Shown here one piece after another: positions 57,918 through 64,000 of a stretch of DNA of 64,000 nucleotides. Under the pieces are notes generated by a model, which had not been told where the DNA came from, ran no database searches, and worked only from the letters and a program-made list of their open reading frames with translations. The translations under genes were made by a program, and so were the position numbers. Source of the stretch: Salinirubellus salinus (GTDB taxonomy: Archaea > Halobacteriota > Halobacteria > Halobacteriales > Haloarculaceae); assembly GCF_025231485.1 (NCBI RefSeq), contig NZ_CP104003.1, positions 3,224,001 through 3,288,000 on the forward strand, given 5' to 3'. Numbering within the stretch: position 1 is the stretch's first letter; every line of letters starts with the position of its first letter.

Positions 57918-58196
57918 TTAGGCGGTAGCCACGGCGCCCGCTTCCTTCAGCGCCGCCTCGATGTCGTCGCGCTGGGTGACGCCGACGAACCGCTGGACGA
58001 TGCCGTCGTCGTTCTCGACCACGACGGTCGGGAGCGAGCGGACCTGGTACTCGTTGGCGACGTCCTGTTCCTCGTCGACGTTCACCTTCTCGAACGATAC
58101 CTCGGGGTAGTCCTCCACGAGCTCCTCCAGGATGGGGTCCTGGGTCTTGCAGGGGCCACACCAGTCCGCGTAGAAGTCCTTGAGGCTGACGGTCAT
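57918..58196 (-). CDS. trxA: Thioredoxin
   Basis: A 92-residue thioredoxin. The redox site WCGPC has Cys13 and Cys16; the cis-Pro follows in RSLPTVVV. It is short at the N terminus, lacking the first strand of classical thioredoxins (begins [16 protein letters not shown]), as in many haloarchaeal copies. It reduces protein disulfides, for instance the Bcp peroxiredoxin. It is divergent from secG. The repeat element begins right after its stop. Confidence 0.9.
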   Translation of the reverse strand: MTVSLKDFYADWCGPCKTQDPILEELVEDYPEVSFEKVNVDEEQDVANEYQVRSLPTVVVENDDGIVQRFVGVTQRDDIEAALKEAGAVATA

Positions 58197-58330
58197 GGGT
58201 ACGTCAGGAGTTGCGGAGCATCGCGCATAAGGGTTTCCCAGCGACGCCCCGGGGGCGCACTGCCGCGTCAGCGAGTCACCCACGCCGGCGAGGGGGAAGG
58301 CTTACGGTCCGTGCTCACCCATCAGCGGAC

Positions 58331-58486
58331 ATGAGCAGCAGTGGCGGCGGACTGATGTCCAGTGCGGGACTGGTCCGCTACTTCGACAGCGAGGACCGCA
58401 ACGCACCCACCATCGACCCGAAGACCGTCGTCGCGTTCGGGGTCCTGTTCGGCGTGCTGATCCAGATCCTGAACGCCGTCGCGTAA
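58331..58486 (+). CDS. secG: Preprotein translocase subunit Sec61-beta/SecG
   Basis: A 51-residue single-helix protein. The cytoplasmic head [19 protein letters not shown] and the [19 protein letters not shown] membrane helix match the archaeal Sec61-beta pattern, where a short Gly/Ser head and a conserved Y-F-x-x-E region precede one C-terminal helix. It is a small, non-essential part of the SecYEG channel. The stop is followed one base later by the second copy of the repeat element. Confidence 0.9.
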   Translation: MSSSGGGLMSSAGLVRYFDSEDRNAPTIDPKTVVAFGVLFGVLIQILNAVA

Positions 58487-58629
58487 CCCCAAACTTTTCT
58501 CGTCGGGTTCGCGCCTGCGGCGCGAACCGCTCCTCGAAAACTTTGGATTCGAAAGCGCGGCTCGCTGACGCTCGCCGCGAGTAGCGGCACTGGCCGCTAC
58601 AGCACTGCACCGCACCGCGACCGCTCCGC
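58487..58629 (+). repeat. ~140-bp intergenic repeat, direct copy
   Basis: Begins at the secG stop: CCCCAAACTTTTCTCGTCGGG, hairpin TTCGCGCCTGCGGCGCGAA (58508-58526), CTCCTCGAAAACTTTGGATTC, then GCTCGCTGACGCTCGCCGCG, a GCGGCACTGGCCGC dyad and ACTGCACCGCACCGCGACCGC. The front AAACTTTT and the back AAAACTTTGG form an imperfect dyad. It forms an inverted pair with 57781-57912, flanking trxA and secG. Confidence 0.7.
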
Positions 58630-58672
58630 CCGATTCCAGCGGATTCTTGCTCCTCCTGTCCCTACGGTGGCT

Positions 58673-59281
58673 ATGAAACTCATCGCCGGCGTCGTCGCCG
58701 TCCAGGGCGACGTCTCGGAACACGCCGAGGCCATCCGCCGGGCCGCGGCGAGCCACGGCCACGATGTCGAGATACGCGAGATACGGACCAGCGGCGTCGT
58801 CCCCGAGTGCGACCTCCTGCTCCTACCGGGCGGGGAGTCGACGACCATCTCCAGACACCTCCAGCGGGAGGGCATCGCCGATGAGATACTCGACCACGTC
58901 GCGGCCGAGAAGCCGGTGCTGGCGACCTGCGCGGGGCTCATCGTCTGCTCGCGCGACCCGAAGGACGACCGGGTCGCGGAACTGGGCGTCCTCGACGTGA
59001 GCGTCGACCGGAATGCGTTCGGCCGGCAGGCCGACTCCTTCGAGGCACCGCTGGACGTCGCCGGGCTGGACGAACCCTTCCCGGCCGTGTTCATCCGTGC
59101 ACCCGTCATCGACGAGGTCGGTGACGACGTCGAGGTGCTAGCGACGTGGGACGACCGTCCCGTCGCGGTCCGCGACGGCCCCGTCGTGGCCACCTCGTTC
59201 CACCCCGAACTGACCGGCGACTCGCGCATCCACGACCTCGCGTTCTTCGAGAACGTCGAAGCGGAGACGCCGCCGAAGTAG
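58673..59281 (+). CDS. pdxT: Pyridoxal 5'-phosphate synthase glutaminase subunit PdxT
   Basis: A 202-residue class I glutamine amidotransferase that feeds ammonia to PdxS for PLP synthesis. VVAVQGDVSEHAEAI opens the fold; LLLPGGESTTISRHL, nucleophile Cys86 in ATCAGLIV, and His177/Glu179 in SFHPELT form the triad and oxyanion parts. Length is normal. ATG 58673 is chosen over GTG 58667. No pdxS is in the window. Confidence 0.95.
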   Translation: MKLIAGVVAVQGDVSEHAEAIRRAAASHGHDVEIREIRTSGVVPECDLLLLPGGESTTISRHLQREGIADEILDHVAAEKPVLATCAGLIVCSRDPKDDRVAELGVLDVSVDRNAFGRQADSFEAPLDVAGLDEPFPAVFIRAPVIDEVGDDVEVLATWDDRPVAVRDGPVVATSFHPELTGDSRIHDLAFFENVEAETPPK

Positions 59282-59469
59282 CGGCGACCGCCGCCAATTC
59301 GCCGAGCCGCCGCTCGCTCCGCTCGCGGGGACACCAGCGAACCGAGTCGGGCACCGCTTCCCGCCGAACCGCTCCGGTCGGGCCGCCCGCTGGGCTGCCG
59401 ACACACGCCGCCCCGTCAGCAGCTAGCCGCGACCAACTCACTTTTCCACGCGCCGCGCCTCCTCGGCGT
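59282..59469. other. Intergenic region before the BFN gene
   Basis: No gene is seen. A TATA-like CTCACTTTTCC at 59436-59446 lies 24-34 bases before ATG 59470. The rest is GC-rich with short dyads such as GCGAGCGGAGCGAGC-like runs near 59312. Confidence 0.4.
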
Positions 59470-59916
59470 ATGAACGCGACCATCGACGCCGTCCGGGTAG
59501 CGGGCACGCCAGACGGTCCCGTCCCCGTGGTCATCCTCGCAGTCGAGGGCGAGACGGACGTCGTCCCCATCTTCATCGGCATCGAGGAGGCCCGCGCCAT
59601 CGCCCACGGGATGGACGCCGTCGACATCGGCCGACCGCTGACCCACGACCTCACCCTCGACATCGTCGAGGAACTCGGCAGTCGGGTCGACCACGTCGTC
59701 GTCTCCGGTCTCGACGAGGGGACCTACCTCGCCGAACTCCACCTCCAGACCCCGCGCGGCGAGGCCGTCGTGGACGCCCGCCCGAGCGACTCGCTGGCAC
59801 TCGCCTCGCGGACGAACGCCCCCATCGAGGTCGCGACCGAGGTGTTCGAGGAGGGCCGACAGGCGCCCGAGGAGTTCGCGGACCTGCAGGACATCAGGGA
59901 GGCGTTCGAACAGTGA
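59470..59916 (+). CDS. Bifunctional nuclease (BFN) domain protein
   Basis: A 148-residue protein of the BFN (DUF151) family. Landmarks: VPVVILAVEGETDVVPIFIG, IEEARAIAHGMD, RPLTHDLTLDIVEELG and ARPSDSLALASRT. Plant members have RNase and DNase activity; in archaea the function is untested. A short helix (EEFADLQDIREAFEQ) ends the protein. The stop overlaps hisE by four bases. Confidence 0.85.
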   Translation: MNATIDAVRVAGTPDGPVPVVILAVEGETDVVPIFIGIEEARAIAHGMDAVDIGRPLTHDLTLDIVEELGSRVDHVVVSGLDEGTYLAELHLQTPRGEAVVDARPSDSLALASRTNAPIEVATEVFEEGRQAPEEFADLQDIREAFEQ

Positions 59917-60212
59917 CGGACGAGTCGGCCGACGCGATCCTCGAGGAACTGTTCGCCGTCATCGAGTCCCGGAAGGCGGACCTCCCGGAGGGCTCGTACA
60001 CCGCCTCGCTGTTCACCCACGAGAAGGGCGAGAACAGGGTGCTGGAGAAACTCGGCGAGGAGGCGACCGAGACCATCCTCGCGGCGAAGGACGACGACCA
60101 CGAGGAACTCGCGGCGGAGTCGGCCGACCTCGTCTACCACCTGCTCGTCCTGCTGTCGATGAAGGGGATGGACCTCGCGGACCTGCGCGAGGAACTGGCG
60201 GCGCGTCGTTAG
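59913..60212 (+). CDS. hisE: Phosphoribosyl-ATP pyrophosphatase HisE
   Basis: A 99-residue all-helical enzyme that hydrolyses phosphoribosyl-ATP in histidine synthesis. Family motifs are SLFTHEKGENRVLEKLGEE and ESADLVYHLLVLLSMKGMDL, including the E-E-x-x-E and D-x-x-Y-H metal segments. Starts at GTG 59913 within the BFN stop region. Other his genes are not adjacent. Confidence 0.93.
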   Translation: MTDESADAILEELFAVIESRKADLPEGSYTASLFTHEKGENRVLEKLGEEATETILAAKDDDHEELAAESADLVYHLLVLLSMKGMDLADLREELAARR

Positions 60213-60565
60213 CCCCAGCGCCACGCCAGCCCTATCGCACCGCCTGCAAGCAGACTCTCGACGGCGACGACACCACCGAATCCGAACAGGAGCACCACGG
60301 AGAGGCCGAACCCCGGAGCCACGCGCTCCGGCGGCGCGAACGTGAGCCACGCGAACAGCCCCGCCCACACCAGCACCGCACAGCACACCCCCACGAGCAG
60401 CCCGTGGACCAGCCCGCCCCGGAGGCCGGGCGCGCCGAAGACGCCCGCCACGACGCCGGGGGCGCCGCCCGCGAGGACGACGAGGACGGGGTCGGTGACC
60501 AGCGCCCACGTGACGCTCCCGACGAACGCGACCAGCCCGAAGCCGACGGCACGGAGGGACACCAT
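60209..60565 (-). CDS. Small membrane protein, unknown
   Basis: A 118-residue protein with four predicted helices (AVGFGLVAFVGSVTWALV, LVVLAGGAPGVVAGVF, LVHGLLVGVCCAVLVW, LSVVLLFGFGGVVAVESL). The Gly-rich arrangement resembles the DUF5518-like protein at 61567. The stop overlaps the hisE stop on the opposite strand. I start at ATG 60565. Confidence 0.6.
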   Translation of the reverse strand: MVSLRAVGFGLVAFVGSVTWALVTDPVLVVLAGGAPGVVAGVFGAPGLRGGLVHGLLVGVCCAVLVWAGLFAWLTFAPPERVAPGFGLSVVLLFGFGGVVAVESLLAGGAIGLAWRWG

Positions 60566-60607
60566 CGAGCGGTCTGCGTCCCCCGCCCGCAAAAAGGTCA
60601 GTCCGTC

Positions 60608-60931
60608 TCAGTCCTGCTTCTCGAACCGGTAGCGGACCACGGTACTGGAGTCGTCCCACTCGAAGTTGCCGCCGTGGACCTTCACCATCCGTTGCTTGTA
60701 CGCCGCCAGCGACTCGCTCCCCTCGCGGCGGGCGTCCTCGTCGGTCATGTCGCCGAGGGTGCGGTCGTCGACGCTCGTCACCTCGAACGTCGTCCCGTCC
60801 ACCTCGAAGGTGTCGCCCTCGTCGGCGTAGTGCTGGCTCGCGCCGCGGTGGATCTGGCTCACCTCGCCGGAGAGGGCCATCTGCTGGACGCGGTCGTTCG
60901 GCAGGAGCTCCGAGGCGTCTATCTCTGCCAT
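60608..60931 (-). CDS. ASCH-like domain protein
   Basis: A 107-residue protein. The segment ELLPNDRVQQMALSGEVSQI then DTFEVDGTTFEVTSVDDRTL and DARREGSESLAAYKQRMVK fits the ASCH/PUA-like beta-barrel family, in which a late Lys is functional in RNA binding or amidohydrolase activity. Assignment is by pattern only; the role is unknown. Confidence 0.6.
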   Translation of the reverse strand: MAEIDASELLPNDRVQQMALSGEVSQIHRGASQHYADEGDTFEVDGTTFEVTSVDDRTLGDMTDEDARREGSESLAAYKQRMVKVHGGNFEWDDSSTVVRYRFEKQD

Positions 60932-60966
60932 ACCAGGTGTTGGACCGCGAGGCGCATAAATCCGGG

Positions 60967-61533
60967 TCAGCCGGAAGGTGTGGTGGTCGACGTGTCGCTC
61001 GGGACCCGGGTCGGGGTCGGCCGGGGCGTCTCGGGTTCGCGCTGTTCGACCACCACCACGTAGCGCGTCGGGCGTTCGGCCTCGCTCTCGACGTCGACCG
61101 TGGTGCTCACGTCCACCTCGGTACCGGCCGGCTTCGGGTCGAGGAACGGCTTCGTGTAGCGGTTCAGCGCCTCGTAGCTGTCGCCCGCGTACACCCGCCA
61201 CGTGACGGTGACCGACTCGACCTCGGCGGTCGTCGTCACCCGCCCGCGAATCTTCACGACGCCGGCGTCCTCGGCGTAGGTTGCCCAGAGGTGCTCGTAC
61301 TCGGCGGTGCTCCCGGTAGCCACCTCCCAGTCGACGGTGTAGGCTGGCGTGGGCGAGACGGTGGGCGTCGGCGAGTCGGTCACCGTCCGGGCCGGCGTTC
61401 CGGTGACGGTCGCCGTCGGCTCTGCCGTGTCATCGGGGGCCGGCGTCTCGTCGCTTCCGCTGAGTGCTGAACAGCCGGCGAGGGCCGCGAGCGACCCCGC
61501 CCCGAGTGCCAACAGCCGTCGTCTGGAGGGCAT
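60967..61533 (-). CDS. Twin-arginine lipoprotein, unknown
   Basis: A 188-residue exported protein. SRRRLLALGAGSLAALAGC gives a Tat signal and lipobox with Cys21. A Thr/Pro linker of about 40 residues is followed by a single beta-sandwich-like domain (VDWEVATGSTAEYEHLWATY, VVKIRGRVTTTAEVESVTVT, WRVYAGDSYEALNRY). The C terminus is another Thr/Pro/Arg stretch. No family recognised. Confidence 0.7.
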   Translation of the reverse strand: MPSRRRLLALGAGSLAALAGCSALSGSDETPAPDDTAEPTATVTGTPARTVTDSPTPTVSPTPAYTVDWEVATGSTAEYEHLWATYAEDAGVVKIRGRVTTTAEVESVTVTWRVYAGDSYEALNRYTKPFLDPKPAGTEVDVSTTVDVESEAERPTRYVVVVEQREPETPRPTPTRVPSDTSTTTPSG

Positions 61534-61566
61534 CGAGCGACCGTTCGACCCCTCCCCACTTCACTC

Positions 61567-61941
61567 TCAGGCGAACAGGGCGCCGAGGAGACCGCCGATG
61601 GCGCTGTCGAGCGCGAACACGAACGCCAGCACCACGCCGACGACGAGGACGCCGCCCCCGCCGAGGAGGCTCCCGACGGGACCGCCGGCGAGGCCCCCGA
61701 TAGCCGCGCCGAACAGCGCGAACAACAGTGCCAGCAGGATACCGCCGATGGCCCCCGCGAGCATCCCGTGCCACGCGCCACGGAGGAGGCCACCCGGCCC
61801 CTCCGAGCAGGCGACGTAGCCCGCCGCGATGCCGGCGATGAGCCCGGCCCCGACGTGCCCGATGACCGGGATCACGAACGCCACCAGTCCCGCGACGATA
61901 CCCACGAGGAAGCCGATGCCGACCGCACGCCAGTCTGTCAT
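61567..61941 (-). CDS. DUF5518-like membrane protein
   Basis: A 124-residue protein with four Gly-rich membrane helices (VGIGFLVGIVAGLVAFVIPV, GAGLIAGIAAGYVA, GAIGGILLALLFALFGAA and VLVVGVVLAFVFALDSAI). This glycine-rich four-helix pattern is typical of a haloarchaeal DUF5518-type family with no known role. The start is ATG 61941 (MTDWRAV). Confidence 0.7.
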   Translation of the reverse strand: MTDWRAVGIGFLVGIVAGLVAFVIPVIGHVGAGLIAGIAAGYVACSEGPGGLLRGAWHGMLAGAIGGILLALLFALFGAAIGGLAGGPVGSLLGGGGVLVVGVVLAFVFALDSAIGGLLGALFA

Positions 61942-62092
61942 GCCCGTCCGTAGACCGGCGCCGGATATGGGTTTAGTGGCCGGTGATATCCTCGATACGG
62001 GAGCGGGACACACTGGCCGTGCGTCGCCGTCTCACGGACCGTCCGGCCCACATGGACGGCCTTATGAACGTCCACACGGTAACTCGGGTAGC

Positions 62093-63061
62093 ATGAGCGG
62101 GCCCTTCGAGAACCTCCCGACGACGCCGCGGTCCGAGGAGCTGCTGGACAAGGCGTTCTCGCGAGCGGCCCGTGCCGGCCGTGCCAAGACCGGTATCGAG
62201 GCACAGGAGTCGATGCTCCAGACCGCCGGCAACATCCTGAGTGACAACCTCCAGAACGTGGTCACCTCGTGGCCGGACTTCTCCGAACTCGACCCGTTCC
62301 ATTACGAACTCGCCGACGCCATCGTCGACGTGGACTCGCTCCGACAGGCGCTCTCGGAGGTCCAGTGGGCCTCCCGGCAGGTCGGGAACCTCAAGGGCGA
62401 GTACCAGGGGAAGATACGGCGTGCCGACACCGACACGGCCCGGAAACACCGGAAGCAGGCGTTCGCCCGCTTCGCCAGCATCCTCGAGGAGGTCGAGGAC
62501 GACCTGCTCGAGATCGGTGCGGCGCGCGACGAACTCAAGCACGTCCCCGAACTCGACCCGGACGAACCCGCCATCGTCGTCGCAGGCTACCCGAACGTCG
62601 GCAAGACCTCGTTCATCAACCGCGTGACGAACGCGCGCAACGAGATCGCGAGCTACCCGTTCACGACGACGGAACTCCACGTCGGGCACGTCGAGCGTGA
62701 CTACCTCCGCTACCAGCTCGTCGACACGCCCGGCCTGCTCGACCGCCCGGCCGACGAGCGCAACGACGTCGAGAGACAGGCCGTCTCGGCGCTCACCCAC
62801 CTCGCCGACGCGGTGCTGTTCGTCGTGGACGCGAGCGGGAACTGTGGCTACCCGCTGGAGATACAGCTCGCCCTGCGTGACGACCTGAAGGACCGGTTCC
62901 GCGACGTGCCGGTCGTCACCGTCTGCAACAAGATGGACCAGTCGACAGACGTGGCCGCGGACTTCTTCATGAGCGTCGAGACGGGCGAGGGCGTCGACGA
63001 GGTGCTCGACGCGGCCGTCGAGGCGGTCGGGTACGAGCCGGAACTGCCGTTCGACGAGTAA
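62093..63061 (+). CDS. NOG1-family GTPase
   Basis: A 322-residue GTPase of the Obg/NOG1 class, associated with 50S ribosomal subunit assembly. A long helical N terminus (about 1-155; LPTTPRSEELLDKAFSRAA, LDPFHYELADAIVDVD) is followed by the G domain: G1 GYPNVGKTS, G2 TT in FTTTELHVGH, G3 DTPGLLD, G4 NKMD. G5 is SVETGEG. Typical of archaeal homologues of eukaryotic Nog1. A TATA box CTTATGAAC at 62061 is about 28 bases upstream, so ATG 62093 is a leaderless start. Confidence 0.9.
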   Translation: MSGPFENLPTTPRSEELLDKAFSRAARAGRAKTGIEAQESMLQTAGNILSDNLQNVVTSWPDFSELDPFHYELADAIVDVDSLRQALSEVQWASRQVGNLKGEYQGKIRRADTDTARKHRKQAFARFASILEEVEDDLLEIGAARDELKHVPELDPDEPAIVVAGYPNVGKTSFINRVTNARNEIASYPFTTTELHVGHVERDYLRYQLVDTPGLLDRPADERNDVERQAVSALTHLADAVLFVVDASGNCGYPLEIQLALRDDLKDRFRDVPVVTVCNKMDQSTDVAADFFMSVETGEGVDEVLDAAVEAVGYEPELPFDE

Positions 63062-63274
63062 CACCGGTCTACTTCCGCCCGTTCCGAGGTTCTCGATACC
63101 ACAGACGACAGCGCGATAGCTGGTACAACGTAGACCGCGACCGCGCAGCAGTAGCCCCGGTCAGCCCTGGCGGGCTGCCCCGGGAGCCCTGCCCTTCCCC
63201 GGCGCGCGGCCACGCGCTCCCGTTCGGTCGCGCTGGCCACGCAGGCCGTCTGGTTCGACCGGCCGAGCGGTCGC
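63062..63274. repeat. Intergenic palindromes between GTPase and SIMPL gene
   Basis: Short dyads (GGGCTGCCCCGGGAGCCCTGCCC, CGGCGCGCGGCCACGCGC) and a GGTACAACGTAGACCGCGACCGCGCAGCAG run that resembles other intergenic repeats. No gene is seen. Confidence 0.35.
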
Positions 63275-64000
63275 TTACTGTTCGGCGTCGATGCCGTAGA
63301 CCACGCTGACCGACGCGGTCACCGACACGTCGCCGGGTTCGAGGACGGTCCTGCTCTCGGCGGCGTCCCCTCGGGCGAACTCGACCGGGGAGACCGGTCC
63401 GACACTGTTCGACGTGGAGAGCGACTGGACCGGGCCGACCGAGACGCCGGCGGCGGCGGCCATCGTCTCCGCGTCGGTGCGGGCGTTCTCCACCGCGAGG
63501 GTCAGCGCCTCCTGTCGGAGTTCGGCACGCTTCTCCTCGGAAAGGGTGAACGCGACGCCGGCGACGCGGTCGGCGCCGTTGCCGACGGCCACGTCGACGA
63601 TCTCACCGGCCCGGTCGGGGCTCACCTCGATGCGGAACGAGTGGACGGCGCGGTAGCCGTCGAGGGTGCGCTCGCCGTCGTCGTACTGGTACTGCGGGAA
63701 GACGCCGAACGACTCCGTGGTGACGTTCGCGTCGGGCACACCGGCGTCGCGGAGCGCCTCGCGCATCTCCTCGACGGCCGTGGCCACGTCACCGCGGGCG
63801 CGGTCGGCCGTGTCCGCCTCACGCTCGACGGCCACGCGCACGACGGCGAGGTCCGGAGCGGCCTCGACGGTGGCCGCCCCCGAGACGCTGATGCTCGGGG
63901 TGCTGTCGGCCGTCTGCTCGGTCGTCTCGGCGGTCGACTGGGCGAGCGGGGTCGGACTGCCGGCCCCGACACAGCCGGCCAGCAGGACCAGCAGCGCCAC
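63275..64000 (-). CDS. SIMPL-domain (DUF541) lipoprotein, 5' end missing
   Basis: At least 241 residues, cut by the window edge. A lipobox VLLAGC (Cys10 of the visible part) and a Thr/Ser linker precede a SIMPL domain: ISVSGAATVEAAPDLAVVRV, EALRDAGVPDANVTTESFG, FRIEVSPDRAGEIVDVA, and DVSVTASVSVVYGI near the end. SIMPL proteins sit in the envelope and respond to stress; the archaeal role is unclear. The visible signal is too short for Tat export, so the true start is probably beyond the window. Confidence 0.85.
   Translation of the reverse strand: MALLVLLAGCVGAGSPTPLAQSTAETTEQTADSTPSISVSGAATVEAAPDLAVVRVAVEREADTADRARGDVATAVEEMREALRDAGVPDANVTTESFGVFPQYQYDDGERTLDGYRAVHSFRIEVSPDRAGEIVDVAVGNGADRVAGVAFTLSEEKRAELRQEALTLAVENARTDAETMAAAAGVSVGPVQSLSTSNSVGPVSPVEFARGDAAESRTVLEPGDVSVTASVSVVYGIDAEQ

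Overview
The window is chromosomal DNA from a halophilic archaeon of class Halobacteria. GC is very high, the proteins are strongly acidic, exported proteins carry twin-arginine lipobox signals, several genes have TATA boxes about 27 bases before the start codon (leaderless transcripts), and archaeal marker genes are present: a histone doublet, ABCE1/RLI, Hel308, Cgi121, a class I CCA-adding enzyme, archaemetzincin, a FAU-1 type RNase and SecG/Sec61-beta. Genus cannot be fixed from sequence alone. Several gene neighbours match what I recall from Haloferax volcanii (rpa2, histone, deacetylase and azf close together).

Layout. 0.3-1.4 kb: a TIM-barrel isomerase-like gene and a small membrane protein. 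1.4-13.1 kb: an iron-type uptake region of three same-strand operons, each preceded by a 14-bp palindrome TTAGGC-NN-GCCTAA. It encodes four paralogous substrate-binding lipoproteins, one FecCD permease, one ATPase, an ABC exporter, a cut-down flavoprotein and accessory proteins. 13.2-20.5 kb: a polyhydroxyalkanoate (PHA) locus with phaB-like reductase, phaC, phaE, phaP, AbrB-type phaR, divergent phaJ, and an alpha/beta hydrolase. 20.6-22.4 kb: SBP56 selenium-binding protein coupled to a [2Fe-2S] ferredoxin. 22.5-25.6 kb: cgi121 and hel308. 25.8-30.2 kb: small proteins, an extended SDR and a PAS histidine kinase. 30.2-31.2 kb: an intron-bearing CAU tRNA whose promoter overlaps the end of a homing-endonuclease-like gene. 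31.3-34.4 kb: DsrE/TusA/DUF1641-type sulfur genes, an intron-bearing tRNA-Asn and the CCA-adding enzyme. 34.4-38.1 kb: rpa2, histone doublet and histone deacetylase homologue, then tRNA-Arg(GCG). 38.3-49 kb: metallophosphoesterase, DUF309, lipid kinase, response regulator, azf-like dehydrogenase, second PAS kinase, peroxiredoxin, FAU-1 RNase, thioesterase, GNAT, isochorismatase. 49-52 kb: EMC6-like protein with ABCE1, then hicB and a frameshifted hicA. 52-64 kb: PHP phosphatase, archaemetzincin, HAD and UPF0146 genes, F420H2:NADP oxidoreductase, thioredoxin, SecG, PdxT, BFN nuclease, HisE, small membrane and lipoproteins, a NOG1-family GTPase and a SIMPL lipoprotein cut by the window end.

How the genes work together. 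The first third is a metal-responsive transport module: several binding lipoproteins feed one permease/ATPase, with a possible redox step and a possible export step. The PHA locus covers monomer supply (PhaB-like, PhaJ), polymerisation (PhaEC), granule coat (PhaP) and regulation (PhaR). Most of the rest is housekeeping: translation and tRNA maturation, DNA repair and chromatin, and redox defence. Intergenic gaps carry palindromic repeats, including a ~130-bp element that begins directly after the stop codons of thioredoxin, secG and the F420 reductase.

Most interesting points: the shared box architecture and the flavoprotein lacking an NADPH domain in the iron region; a four-copy, 10-bp-periodic direct repeat between phaR and phaJ; the endonuclease gene ending inside a tRNA promoter; a one-base frameshift that breaks hicA while hicB is intact; and the histone-deacetylase coupling.
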